DNA of 64,000 nucleotides, taken from assembly GCA_011799875.1 (NCBI GenBank), contig CM022301.1:212681888-212745887 (forward strand). Reading direction: 5' to 3'. Numbering within the stretch: position 1 is the stretch's first letter; each line of letters opens with the position of its first letter. This stretch comes from Thinopyrum elongatum. Taxonomy: Eukaryota; Streptophyta; Magnoliopsida; Poales; Poaceae. This document shows, piece after piece, positions 1-12,979 of the stretch. The notes below the pieces were generated by a model. It saw only the letters and a list, made by a program, of their open reading frames with translations. It was not told where the DNA came from and searched no databases. The translations under genes and the position numbers were made by a program.

Positions 1-845
1 TTAAGCGTGCGGACCCTACGGGTTCGAGAATGTTGTAGACATGATCGAGACACCTCTCCGGTCAATAACCAATAGCGGAACCTGGATGCCCATATTGGTT
101 CCTACATATTCTATGAAGATCTTTATCGGTCGAACCTTATGACAACATACGTAATTCCCTTTGTCTGTCGGTATGTTACTTGCCCGAGATTCGATCGTCG
201 GTATCTTCATACCTAGTTCAATCTCGTTACCGGCAAGTCTCTTTACTCGTTCCGTAATACATCATCTCGTAACTAACTCCTTAGTCACTTTGCTTGCAAG
301 GCTTCTCATGATGTGTATTACTGAGAGGGCCCAGAGATACCTCTCCGATACACGGAGTGACAAATCCTAATGTCAAACCATGCCAACTCAACAGACACCT
401 TCGGAGATACCTGTAGAGCATCTTTATGATCACCCAGTTACGTTGTGACGTTTAATAGCACACAAGGCATTCCTCCGGTATCCGGGAGTTGCATGATCTC
501 ATAGTCGAAGGAATATGTATTTGACATTAAGAAAGCAATAGCAATAAACTGAACGATCATATGCTAAGCTAACGGATGGGTCTTGTCCATCACATCATTC
601 TCCTAATGATGTGATCCCATTATCAAATAACAACTCATGTCTATGGTTAGGAAACCTTAACCATCTTTTGATCAACGAGCTAGTCTAGTAGAGGCTTACT
701 AAGGACACGGTATTTGTTTATGTATTCACACATGTATTTAAGTTTCCAATCAATACAATTCTAGCATGAATAATAAACCTTTATCATGATTAAGGAAATA
801 TAATAATAACCATTTTATTATTGCCTCTAGGGCATATTTCCATCA
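1..845 (-). repeat. 3' LTR of copia A (partial)
   Basis: Base-for-base similar to 6819-7651 of the right LTR. It ends at 845 with the complement of the TGATGGAAATATGCCC start. A 13-bp stretch near 270 (TAACTAACTCC region) is absent from the right LTR near 7085. The short open frames here are not genes. Confidence 0.9.
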
Positions 846-862
846 GTCTCTCACTTGCAATA
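846..862 (-). other. Polypurine tract of copia A
   Basis: Directly inside the 3' LTR. Read on the minus strand it is a purine-rich run ending GTGAGAGAC, the plus-strand primer position of copia elements. Element B has the cleaner form GTGGGAGAC at 9801-9813. Confidence 0.75.
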
Positions 863-1009
863 GAGTCAATAATCTAGTTCACGTCGCCATGTGATTAACA
901 CCCATAGTTCACATCACCATGTGACCAACACCCAAAGAGTTTACTAGAGTCAATAATCTAGTTCACATCGCCATGTGATTAACACCCAAAGAGTACTAAG
1001 GTGTGATCA

Positions 1010-4000
1010 TGTTTTTCTTGTGAGATAAGTTTAGTCAATGGGTCTACCACATTCAGATCCGTATGTATTTTGCGAATTTCTATGTCTACAATGCTCTGCA
1101 TGGAACTACTCTAGCTAATTGCTCCCACTTTCAATACGTATCCAGATTGGGACTCAGAGTCATCTAAATCAGTGTCAAAGCTTGCATCGACGTAACCCTT
1201 TACGACGAACTCTTTATCACCTCCATAACCGAGAAACATTTTCTTAGTCCTCTTTAGGTATCTAAGGATAATTTTGACCGTTGTCTAGTGATCCACTCCT
1301 GTATCGCTATTGTACCTCCCTGGCAAACTCATGGCAAGGTACACTATAGGTCTGATACACAGCATGGCATACTTTATAGAACCTATGGCTGAGGCATAGG
1401 GAATGACTTTCACTCTCTCTCTATCTTCTGTTGTGGTCGGGCTTTGAGTCTTACTCAACTTCACACCTTGTAACACAGGCAAGAACCCTTTCTTTGACTG
1501 ATCCATTTTGAACTTCTTCAAAACTTTGTCAAGGTATGTGCTTTGTGAACGTCCTATTAAGCGTCTCGATCTATCCCTATAGATCTTGATGCCCAATATA
1601 TAAGCAGCTTCACCGAGGTCTTTCATTGAAAAATTCTTATTCAAGTATCCTTTTATGCTATCCAAAAATTCTATATCATTTCCAATCAACAATATGTCAT
1701 CCACATATAATATCAGAAATGCTACAGAGCTCCCACTCACTTTCTTGTAAATACAGGCATCACCGTAAGTCTGTATAAAACCATATGCTTTGATCACCTC
1801 ATCAAAGCGTATATTCCAACTTTGTGATGCTTGCACCAGTCCATAGATGGATCGCTAGAGCTTGCACACTTTCTTAGCACCTTTAGGATCGACAAAACCT
1901 TCTAGTTGCATCATATACAACTCTTCTTTAAGAAATCCATTAAGTAATGCAGTTTTGACGTCCATTTGCCAGATTTCATAATCATAAAATGCGGCAATTG
2001 CTAACATGATTTGGACTGACTTAAGCATCGCTACGGGTGAGAAAATCTTATCGTAGTCAACCCCTTGAACTTGTCAAAAACCTTTCGCGACAAGTCGAGC
2101 TTTGTAGATAGTGGCATTACCATCAGCATCTGTCTTCTTCTTGAAGATCCATTTATTCTCAATGGCTTGCCGATCATCGGGCAAGTCCACCAAAGTCCAC
2201 ACTTTGTTCTCATACATGGATCCTATCTCAGATTTCATGGCCTCAAACCATTTATCGGAATCTAGGCTCATCATAGTTTCTTCATAGTTCGTAGGTTCGC
2301 TGTTGTCCAACAACATGACTTCCAGGACAGGATTGTCATACCACTCTGGTGCGGAACGTGCTCTGGTCGACCTACGAGGTTTAGTAGTAACTTGATCTGA
2401 AGTTTCATGATCGTCATCATTTGCTTCCTCTCTGGTTGGTGTAGGCATCACGGGAACGGCTTTCTCTGATGTACTACTTTCCAATTCGAGAGAAGGTACA
2501 ACTACCTCATCAAGTTCTACTTTCGTCCCACTCACTTCTTTCGAGAGAAACCCCTTCCCTAGAAAGGACCCATTCTTAGCAATAAAGATTTTGCCTTCCG
2601 ATCTGTGGTAGAAGGTACACCCAATAGTTTCTTTCGGGTATCCTATGAAGACGCACTTCTCCGCTTTGGGTTTGAGCTTATCAGGCTGAAGCCTTTTAAC
2701 ATAAGCGTCGCATCCCCAAGCTTTTAAGAAATGACAACTTAGGTTTCTTGCCAAACCACAGTTCATACGGTGTCACCTCAACGGATTTAGACGGTGCCCT
2801 ATTTAATGTGAATGCGGCTGTCAATAATGCATAACCCCAAAATGATAGTGGTAAATCGGTAAGAGACATCATAGAATGCACCATATCTAATAAAAGTATG
2901 GTTACGACGTTCGGACACACCATTATGTTGTGGTGTTCCAGGTGGCGTGAGTTGTGAAACAATTCCACATTGTTTTAAATGAAGGCCAAACTTGCAACTC
3001 AAATATTCGCCTCCGCAATCAGATCGTAGAAACTTTATTTTCTTGTTGCGATGATTCTCTACTTCACTCTGAAATTCTTTGAACTTTTCAAATGTTTCAG
3101 ACTTGTGTTTCATCAAGTAGATATACCCATACCTACTCAAATCATCTGTAAAGGTTAGAAAATAACGATACCCGCCGCGTGCCTCAACACTCATTGGACC
3201 GTATACAACGGTATGTATTATTTCCAATAAGTCATTAACTCGCTCCATTGTTCCGGAGAACGGAGTTTTAGTCATCTTGCCCACGAGGCATGGTTCGCAA
3301 GTATCAAATGATTCATAATCAAGTGATTCCAAAAGTCCATCCACATAGAGTTTCTTCATGAGCTTTACACCAATATGACCTAAACAGCAGTGCCACAAGT
3401 ATGTTGCACTATCATTATCAACTTTGCATCTTTTGGCAGCAAATATTATGAATATGTGTATCACTATGATCGAGATTCAATAAACCATTCACATTGGGTG
3501 TATGACCATAGAAGGTTTTATTCATGTAAACAGAACAACAATTATTCTCTGAATTAAATGAATAACCGTATTGCAATAAACACGATCTAATCATGTTCAT
3601 GCTCAACGCAAACACCAAATAGCATTTATTTAGGCTTAACACTAATCCTGAAGGTAGAGGGAGTGTGCGATGGTGATCATATCAATCTTGGAAACACTTC
3701 CAACACACATCGTCACCTTGCCCTTTACTAGTCTCCATTTATTCTGCAACTCCTGTTTCGAGTTACTAATCTTAGCAACTGAACTGGTATCAAATACCCA
3801 GGGGCTACTTTGAATACTAGTAAGGCACACATCAATAACATGTATATCAAATATACCTTTGTTCACATTGCCATCCTTCTTATCCGCCAAGTATTTAGGG
3901 CAGTTCCACTTCTAGTGACCATTCCCTTTGCAGTAGAAGCACTTAGTTTCAGTCTTAGGTCCAGCTTTGGGCTTCTTCACGGGAGCGGCAACTTGCTTGC

Positions 4001-4640
4001 CATTCTTCTTGAAATTACCTTTCTTTCCCTTGCCCTTTTTTCTTGAAACTAGTGGTCTTGTTTAACCATCAACACTTGATGCTCTTTCTTGATTTCTACC
4101 TTCGCCGATTTCAGCATCACGAAGAGCTCGGGAATCATTTTCGTCATCCCTTGCATATTATAGTTCATCACGAATTTCTAGTAGCTTGGTGATAGTGACT
4201 AGAGAACTCTGTCAATCACTAACTTATCTAGAAGATTAACTCCCATTTGATTCAAGCGATTGTAGTACCCAGACATTCTAAGCACATGCTCACTGGCTGA
4301 GCTATTCTCCTCCATCTTGTAGGCAAAGTAGAGGTATCATACCTCTTGACACGGGCATGAGTCTGAAATACCAATTTCAGCTCTTGGAACATCTCATATG
4401 CTCCGTGGCGTTCAAAACATTTTTGAAGTCGTAAAGCATGGCGGACTAAACTATTAAGTAGTCATCATATCGAGCTTGCTAAACGTTCATAACGTCTACA
4501 TATGCTCCTACAATAGGTCTATCACCTAGCGATGCATCAAGGACATAATTCTTCTGTGCAGCAACGAGGATAATCCTCAGATCACGGACCCAGTCCGCAT
4601 CATTGCTACTATCATCTTTCAACTTAGTTTTCTCTTAGGA
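1010..4640 (-). pseudogene. Decayed gag-pol polyprotein of copia A
   Basis: Reading leftwards: gag (about 4640-3960), CCHC zinc knuckle (about 3960-3900), protease, integrase (3464-2700), reverse transcriptase (2766-1285) and a shortened RNase H (1285-1010). Visible motifs are the HHCC integrase finger, the SERRNR-type integrase Glu region and the YVDD reverse transcriptase box near 1700. Lesions include a TAG at 3912-3914 in place of the Trp of the zinc knuckle, a protease DTG box changed to DTS, and several frameshifts, for example between the fragments near 2074-2213 and 1836. RNase H lacks about 80-90 residues, the same deletion as in element B. Non-functional. No separate gene is hidden here. 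Confidence 0.88.
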
Positions 4641-5914
4641 ACATATCAAAAATAGGAGAGCTATATTGCGAGCTATTGATCTACAACATAGATATGCAAA
4701 AACTATTAAGACCAAGTTCATGATAAATTTAAGTTCAATTACTCAAATTAATAATGAACTCCCACTTAAATTAACATCCCTCAAGTTATCTAAGTGATAC
4801 ATGATCCAAATCAACTAACCCATGTCCGATCATCACGTGAGATGGGGTAGTCATCAATGGTGAACATCTCTATGTTGATCATATCTACTATATGACTCAC
4901 GTTCGAGCTTTCGGTCTCCAGTGTTCTGAGACCATGTCTGTACATGCTAGGCTTGTCAAGTTTAACCCAAGTATTCTGCATGTGCAAAACTGTCTTACAC
5001 CCGTTGTATGTGAACGTAGAGTCTATCACACCCGATCATCACGAGGTGCTTCGAAATGATGAACTTTGGCAACAGTGCATACTCGGGGAGAACACTTTTG
5101 TCTTGAAATTTAGTGAAGGGGTCGTCTTATAATGCTACCGCCGTTACAAACAAAATAAGATGCAAAAAGGATAAACATCACACGCAATCAAAATATGTGA
5201 CATGATATGGCCATCATCATCTTGTGCTTTTGATCTCCATCTCCAAAGCATCGTCATGATCTCCATCGTCACCGGCTCGACACCTTGATCTCCATCGTTG
5301 CATCGGGGTCGTCTCGCCAACTATTGCTTCTACAACTATTGCTAACACATAGCGATAAAGTAAAGCAATTACATGGCGCTTGCATTTCATACAATAATTA
5401 AGAGACAACCCTAAGGCTCCTGCCGGTTGTCGATATTACAAAACATGATCATCTCATACAACAACGTATATCACATCACGTCTTGACCATATCACATCAC
5501 AACATGCCCTGCAAAAACAAGTTAGACGTCCTCTACTTTATTGTTGCAAGTTTTACATGGCTGCTACGGGCTTCTAGCAAGAGCCGTTCTTACCTATGGC
5601 AAAAACCACAATGGTGATTTATCAAGTTTGCTGTTTTAACCTTCTTCAAGGACCGGCCGTAGTCAAATTTGATTCAACTAAAGTAGGAGAAACAGACACC
5701 CGCCAACCACCTTTATGCAAAACAAGTTGCATGTCAGTCGGCGGAACCGGTCTCATGTACGTGGACATGTAAGGTTGGTCTGGGCCGCTTCATCCCACAA
5801 TACCGTCGAATCAAAATAAGATGTTGGCATTAAGCAGTATGACTATCACCACCCACAACTCTTTGTGTTCTACTCGTGCATATCATCTACGCATAGACCT
5901 GGCTCGGATGCCAC
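4641..5914 (-). other. Leader (5' UTR) and PBS of copia A
   Basis: Non-coding stretch between 5' LTR and gag. The primer-binding site is at 5901-5914. On the minus strand it reads GTGGCATCCGAGCC right after the LTR end CCCAACA, a variant of the Met-tRNA primer site TGGTATCAGAGC. A GATCTCCATC motif recurs at 5232, 5258 and 5287. No gene is seen. Confidence 0.75.
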
Positions 5915-7651
5915 TGTTGGGGAACGTTGCATGGAAAACAAAAAAAATTCTATGCACACGCAAGATCTATCCATGGAGATGCATAGCAACGAGAGGGGAG
6001 AGTGTGTCTACGTACCCTCGTAGACCGTAAGCGAAAGCATTTATCAACGCAGTTGATGTAGTCGTACACCTTCACGATCCGCCCGATCAACTACCGAACG
6101 TACGGCACCTCTGCGTTCAGCACACGTTCAGCTCGATGACGTCCTCGCCTTCTTGATCCAGCAAGACAGGCAAAGTAGTAGATGAGTTCCGGCAGCACGA
6201 CGGCGTGGTGACGGTGGTGATGCAACTATCTCCGCAGGGCTTCGCCGAGCACTACGAAAATATGACCGAGGACGAACTAGAGGGAGAGAGGCACCGCACA
6301 CGGCTAGGGAATCATGGTGTGTGTTGCCCCTCTCCCTCATCTCATATATATAGGTGGATGGGGAGGAGAGGCAGCCCCTAGGGCGCCCCAAGTGGCCGGC
6401 GGCTGCCCTAGGGCGCCTGCCCTGGCTGAATCCCCCCTTCCATATTTGTGCATGGGGGGGAAGGAAAGGGGGGCTGGCTGCCTTTGGGGCGCCTCCCCCT
6501 TCCTTCCCTCCCTCATTGGTGAGTGGGCAAGGGGTGGAGGGGCGCACCAGCCCCCTTGTGGGCTGGTGTGCTTCCCCCCTTTGGCCCATAAGGCCCATCG
6601 CTTGCCGGTGGCCTCCCGGAACCCCTTCCGGCACCCCGATAAAATACCCGGTACTTCCGAAACTTTTCTGGTGACCAAATACTATCATCCTATATATCAA
6701 TCTTTACCTTAGAACCATTCTGGAGCTCCTCGTCTTGTCTGTGATCTCATCCGGGACTCCGAACAACATTCGGTCATCAACTCACATAACTCATACAATA
6801 TTATATCATCAACGAATGTTAAGCGTGCGGACCCTATGAGTTCGAGAATGATGTAGACATGACCGAGACACCTCTCCGGTCAATAACCAACAGCGGAACA
6901 TGGATACCCATATTGGTTCTTACATATTCTATGAAGATCTTTATCGGTCGAACCTTATGACAACATAAGTAATTCCGTTTGTCTGTCGGTATGTTACTTG
7001 CCCGAGATTCGATCATCGGTATCTTCATACCTAGTTCAATCTTGTTACCGGCAAGTCTCTTTACTCGTTCCATAATACATCATCTCTTAGTCACTTTGCT
7101 TGCAAGGCTTCTCACGATGTGTATTACCGAGAGGGCCCAGAGATACCTCTCCGATACACGGAGTGACAAATCCTAATTTTGATCCATGCCAACTCAACAG
7201 ACACCTTCGGAGATACCTGTAGACCATATTTATGATCACCCAGTTAGGTTGTGACGTTTAATAGCACATAAGGCATTCCTCCGGTATCCGGGAGTTGCAT
7301 GATCTCATAGTCGAAGGAATATGTATTTGACATTAAGAAAGCAATAGCAATAAACTGAACGATCATATGCTAAGCTAACGGATGGGTCTTGTCCATCACA
7401 TCATTCTCCTAATGATGTGATCCCGTTATCAAATGAAAACTCATGTCTATGGTTAGGAAACCTTAACCATCTTTTGATCATCGAGCTAGTCTAGTAGAGG
7501 CTTACTAGGGACACGGTATTTGTTTATGTATTCATACATGTATTTAAGTTTCCAATCAATACAATTCTAGCATGAATAATAAACCTTTGTCATGATTAAG
7601 GAAATATAATAATAACCATTTTATTATTGCCTCTAGGGCATATTTCCATCA
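5915..7651 (-). repeat. 5' LTR of copia A (1737 bp)
   Basis: On the minus strand it runs from TGATGGAAATATGCCC (7651) to CCCCAACA (5915). A TATA-like run at 6344-6352 is the likely promoter. The GC-rich section 6350-6620 gives several overlapping open frames on both strands that are not genes. Confidence 0.9.
6344..6352 (-). promoter_or_regulatory. TATA box of copia A 5' LTR
   Basis: Minus-strand CCTATATATATGAG context in the LTR, matching the TATA position of the other copia LTRs here. Confidence 0.55.
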
Positions 7652-8034
7652 GATGAGGATGTGCAGATTCCCGCAACTAGGTTAAACCTCCTAGCTGCAA
7701 GAATTTCTCACAGTCTAAGGTCGAATGTACGATCCCTCTGCAGTATCCATGTGATCGGTTCAACAACACTTTGTCGTCCAGGACAAAGAGTAAACATAGG
7801 ACAAGGAGGTGGAGCAACCCTTGCGACAATGGAGAAAACTATGCAAAGAGAGAGGGGGGTGAAACTCATAATTTCAGGTGAGATTGGAGGGTTGCCCCTC
7901 CCCACTCTACATAGGCAGCATGGAGTGTTTGGCTTGGAGGGGATCCCTTTCCACGGGCCGGCGCACCAAGGAGGGGTGCAACCGCCAAGCCAAGTGGGTG
8001 CCGCCCTACTTTGGGCCTTTTTGACCCATGTGGC
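7652..8034 (-). repeat. Fragment of old copia C LTR
   Basis: Lies between elements A and B. Its right end (GTGGC at 8030-8034) is duplicated at 20811-20815 on the far side of element B, so it joins directly to 20816. With 20816-20834 and 21316-22236 it forms one diverged copia LTR read on the minus strand. It is GC-rich like the middle of the other LTRs. The open frames here are not supported as genes. Confidence 0.6.
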
Positions 8035-9800
8035 TGTTGGGAAACGTAGCATGCAATTTCAAAAAATTTCCTACGCCCACACAAGATCTATCTAGGAGAT
8101 GCATAGCAACGAGGGGGAGAGTGTGTCTATGTACCCTCGTAGACCGAAAGCGGAAGCGTTTGACAACACGGTTGATGTAGTCGACCTTCTTCTCGTTCCG
8201 ACCGATCAAGCACCGAACGTATGGCACCTCCGAGTTCTGCACACGTTCAGCTCGATGACGTCCCTCGAACTCTTGATCCAGCAAAGTGTCGAGGAAGTAG
8301 ATGAGTTCTGTCAGCACGACGGCGTGGTGACGGTGATGGTGAAGTGATCCGCGCAGGGCTTCACCTAAGCACCGCGAGAATATGACCGAGGGTGTAATCT
8401 GTGGAGGGGGGCGCCGCACATGGCTAACAGATGTTGTTGTGTGTTCTAGGCACCCGCTCCCCATGTATATATAGGTGGAAGAGGGAGGGGAGCAGCAAGG
8501 GGGCGCCCCAAGTAGGAGGAATCCTACTTGGGCGCCTCCCCAATTCGGCCTCCCCCCTTCCATAAGTTCCCGAGGGGGAAGGAAGGAGGAGGGAGGAGGG
8601 AAGGAAGGGGGAGGCCGAATCCCTCCCCTTCCTTCTCTCTTCCCCTCTTTCCTTCTCCTCTGGTTCGGCCCATATGGGGGGCGCAATAGCCCCTGCTGGC
8701 TGCTGCGTTTCCCCTCTTGGCCCATTAGGCCCATATCTTTTGCCGGGGGTGCCCGGAACCCCTTCCAGTGACCCGATATGTATCTGGTACCCTCCGGAAC
8801 ACTTCTGGTGTCCGAATACCATCGTACTATATATCAATCTTTACCTCTCGACCATTTCAAGACTCCTCATCATGCCCGTGATCTCATCCGGGACTCCGAA
8901 CAACATTCGGTCACCAAATCACATAACTCATATAATACAAAATCGTCATCGAACGTTAAGCGTGCGGACCCTACGGGTTCGAGAACTATGTAGACATGAC
9001 CGAGACACTTCTCTGTTCAATAACCAATAGCAGAAACTGGATGCTCATATTGGCTCCTACATATTCTACGAAGATCTTTATCGGTCGAACCGTTATGACA
9101 ACATACGTTATTCCCTTTGTCCATCGGTATGTTACTTGCCCGAGATCCGATCGTCGGTATCCACATACCTAGTTCAATCTCGTTACCGGCAAGTCTCTTT
9201 AGTCGTTCCGTAATACATCATCCTGTAACTAACTCATTAGTCACTTTGCTTGCAAGGCTTCTTATGATGTGTATTACCGAGAGGGCCCAGAGATACCTCT
9301 CTGATACTCGGAGTGACAAATCCTAATCTCGATCTATGCCAACTCAACAAACACCTTCGGAGATACCTGTAGAGCATCTTTATAATCACCCAGTTACGTT
9401 GTGACGTTTGATAGCACACAAGGCATTCCTCCGGTATCCGGGAGTTGCATAATCTCATAGTTGAAGGAATATGTATTTGACATGAAGAAAGCAATAGCAA
9501 TAAACTGAACGATCATTATGCTAAGCTAACGGATGGGTCTTGTCCATCACATAATTCTCCTAATGATGTTATCCCGTTATCAAATGGCAACTCATGTCCA
9601 TGGTCAGGAAACCTTAACCATCTTTGATCAACGAGCTAGTCAAGTAGAGGCTCACTAGGGACACAGTGTTTGTCTATGTATTCACACATGTATTTAGGTT
9701 TTCGATCAATACAATTCTAGCATGAATAATAAACATTTATCATGAATAAGTAAATATAAAATAACAACTTTATTATTGCCTCTAGGGCATATTTCCTTCA
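8035..9800 (-). repeat. 3' LTR of copia B (1766 bp)
   Basis: Same length as the right LTR. Differences are mostly scattered substitutions, with a cluster in the outermost ~30 bp (8047-8070 versus 19057-19080). TATA-like run at 8463-8475 on the minus strand. Confidence 0.93.
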
Positions 9801-9813
9801 GTCTCCCACTTGC
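9801..9813 (-). other. Polypurine tract of copia B
   Basis: Minus-strand GCAAGTGGGAGAC immediately before the 3' LTR. Confidence 0.8.
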
Positions 9814-10019
9814 ACTAGAATCAATAATCTAGTTCACATCGCTATGTGATTAACACCAATAGTTCACATCGCCATGTGATTAACACCCATAGTTCACATC
9901 GTCATCTGACCAATACCCAAAGGGTTTACTAGAGTCAATAATCTAGTTCACATCGCCATGTGATTAACACCCAAATAGTACTAAGGTGTGATCATGTTTT
10001 GCTTGTGAGAGAGTCTTAG

Positions 10020-12979
10020 TCAACGGGTCTGCCATATTCAGATCCGTATGTATTTTGCAAATTTCTATGTCTACAATACTCTGCATGGAGCTACTCTAGC
10101 TAATTGCTCCCACTTTCAATATGTATCCAGATTGAGACTCAGAGTCATCCGAATTAGTGTCAAGGCTTGCATCGGCGTAACCCTTTACGACGAACTCTTT
10201 GTCACCTCCATAACCGAGAAATATTTCCTTAGTCCTCTTAGGTAACTAAGGATAATTTTGACAGCTGTCTAGTGATCTACTCCTGGATCACTATTGTACG
10301 CCCTTGCCAAACTCATGGCAAGGTACACAATAGGTTTGGTACACAGCATGGCATACTTTATAGAACCTATGGCTGAGGCATAGGGAATGACTTTCATTCT
10401 CTCTCTATCTTCTGCCGTGGTCGGGTTTTGAGTCTTACTCAACTTCACACCTTGTAATACAGGCAAGAACCCCTTCTTAGACTGAACCATTTTGAACTTC
10501 TTCAAATCTTATCAAGGTATGTGTTTTGTGAAAGTTCTATTAAGCGTCTTGATCTATCCCTATAGATCTTGATGCTCAATATGTAAGTAGCTTCACCGAG
10601 GTCTTTCATTGAAAAACTTTTATTCAAGTATCCTTTTATGCTATCCAAAAATTCTACTTCATTTCCAATCAACAATATGTCATCCATATATAATATTAGA
10701 AATGCTATAGAGCTCCCACTCACTTTCTTGTAAATACAGGCTTCTCCAAAAGTCTGTATAAAACCATATGCTTTGATCACCTCATCAAGCATATATTCCA
10801 ACTCCGAGATGCTTGCACCGATCCATAGATGGATCGCTGGAGCTTGCACACTTTGTTAGCACCTTTAGGATCGACAAAACCTTCTCGTTGCATCATATAC
10901 AACTCTTCTTTAAGAAATCCATTAAGGAATGCAGTTTTGACGTCCATTTGCCAGATTTCATAATCATAAAATGCGGCAATTGCTAACATGATTCGGACAG
11001 ACTTAAGCATCGCTACGGGTGAGAAAGTCTCATCGTAGTCAACTCCTTGAACTTGTCGAAAACCTTTTGCGACAAGTCGAGCTTTGTAGACAGTAATATT
11101 ACCATCAGCGTCAGTCTTCTTCTTGAAGATCCATTTATTCTCTATGGCTCGTCGATCATCGGGCAGGTCCACCAAAGTCCATACTTTGTTCTCATACATG
11201 GATCCTATCTCAGATTTCATGGCCTCAAGCCATTTATCGGAATCTGGGCTCATCATAGCTTCTTCATAGTTCGTAGGTTCGTCACGGTCTAGTAACATGA
11301 CTTCCAGAACAGGATTACCGTATCACTCTGGTGCGGATCGTGCTCTAGTTGACCTACGAGGTTTAGTAGTAACTTGATCTGAAGTTTCATGATCATCATC
11401 ATTAGCTTTCTCTCTAGTTGGTGTAGATATCACGGGAACGGTTTTCTGTGATGAGCTACTTTCCAACTCGAGAGAAGGTACAGTTACCTCATCAAGTTCT
11501 ACTTTCCTCCCACTCACTTCTTTCGAGAGAAACTCCTTCTCTAGAAAGTTTTCATTCTTGGCAACAAAGATCTTGCCTTCGGATCTGTGGTAGAAGATGT
11601 ACCCAATTGTTTCCTTAGGGTATCCTATGAAGACGCACTTCTCCGATTTGGGTTCGAGCTTATCAGGCTAAAGCCTTTTGACATAAGTGTCGCAACCCCA
11701 AACTTTAAGAAACGACAGCTTAGGTTTCTTGCCAAACCATAGTTCATACGGTGTCGTCTCAACAGATTTAGACGGTGCCCTATTTAACGTGAATGCGGCT
11801 GTCTCTAATGCATAACCCCAAAATGATAGTGGTAAATCGGTAAGAGACATCATAGATCGCACCATATCTAATAAAGTACGGTTACGATGTTCGGACACAC
11901 CATTACGCTGTGGTGTTCCAGGTGGCGTGAGTTGTGAAACTATTCCACATTGTTTTAAATGAAGGCCAAACTTGTAACTCAAATATTCGCCTCCGCGATC
12001 AGATCATAGAAACTTTATTTTCTTGTTACGATGATTCTCCACTTCACTCTGAAATTTCAAACTTGTGTTTCATCAAGAAGATATACCCATATCTGCTCAA
12101 ATCATCTGTGAAGGTTAGAAAATAACGATACCCGCCGCGAGCCTCAACACTCATCGGACCGCATACATCGGTATGTATTATTTCCAATAAGTCATTGGCT
12201 CGCTCCATTGTTCCGTAGAACGGAGTTTTAGTCATCTTGCCCATGAGGCATGGTTCGCAAGTATCAAATGATTCATAATCAAGTGATTCCAAAAGCCCAT
12301 CTGCATGGAGTTTCTTCATGCGCTTTACACCAATATGACCTAAATGGCAGTGCCACAAATATGTTGCACTATCATTATCAACTTTGCTTCTTTTGGCATC
12401 AATATTATGAATATGTGTATCACTACGATCGAGATTCAATAAACCATTTACATTGGGTGTATGACCATATAAGGTTTTATTAATGTAAACAGAACAACAA
12501 TTATTCTTTGACTTAAATGAATAACCATATTGCAATAAACATGATCCAATCATATTCATGCTCAACGCAAACACCAAATAACATTTATTTAGGTCCAACA
12601 CTAATCCCGAAGGTAGAGAGAGTGTGCGATGGTGATCTTATCAACCTTGGAATCACTTCCAACACACATCGTCACCTCACCCTTAACTAGTCTCTGTTTC
12701 ATTTTGCAACTCATGTTTCGAGTTACTAACCTTAGCAACTGAACCGGTATCAAATACCCAGGGGCTACTATGAACACTAGTAAAGTACACATCAATAACA
12801 TGTATATCAGATATACCTTTGTTCACTTTGCCATCCTTCTTATCCGCCAAGTATTTGGGGCAGTTCCGCTTCCAGTGACCATTTCCTTTGCAGTAGAAGC
12901 ACTCAGTTTCAGGCTTGGGTCTAGCTTTGGGCTTCTTCATGGGAGCGACAACTTGTTTGCTGTTCTTCTTGAAGCTCCC
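10020..12979 (-). pseudogene. Decayed pol region of copia B
   Basis: Continues the gag remnant at 17134-17775 across the nested element. In order leftwards: CCHC knuckle with all four ligands (about 12910-12860), protease with DTG (about 12750), integrase with HHCC finger and HTD catalytic start (12601-12044) and its SEHRNR end (11982-11668), reverse transcriptase (11298-10502) and a deleted RNase H. The reverse transcriptase box is YMDD (near 10690) instead of the YVDD of element A. Frames change several times, e.g. about 12060, 11660 and 10500. An in-frame TAG replaces a Trp in RNase H. Inactive. Confidence 0.88.

Larger units (their letters stand above)
1..7651 (-). mobile_element. Ty1/copia LTR retrotransposon A (BARE/Angela-like), 3' LTR truncated by window
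   Basis: Minus-strand copia element. The 5' LTR lies on the right (5915-7651). It is followed leftwards by a PBS-like site, a leader, decayed gag-pol, a polypurine tract at 846-862 and a 3' LTR whose U3 end is at 845. The left LTR starts before the window, so its target-site duplication cannot be checked. The expected right copy is GATGA at 7652-7656. The element sits inside an older copia LTR that reappears at 7652-8034. The coding region has many stops and shifts, so the copy cannot move by itself. LTR ends and PPT are typical of the BARE/WIS/Angela group in Triticeae; the exact family is an inference. Confidence 0.9.

Noticed and set aside
6128..6712. Open frames of 190, 132, 113 and 106 codons on both strands
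   Set aside because: They lie in the GC-rich part of a copia LTR; the corresponding parts of other LTRs do not keep the frames.
8006..8837. Open frames of 242 and 137 codons (minus)
   Set aside because: LTR sequence; low-complexity Pro/Gly/Arg products crossing an LTR border.
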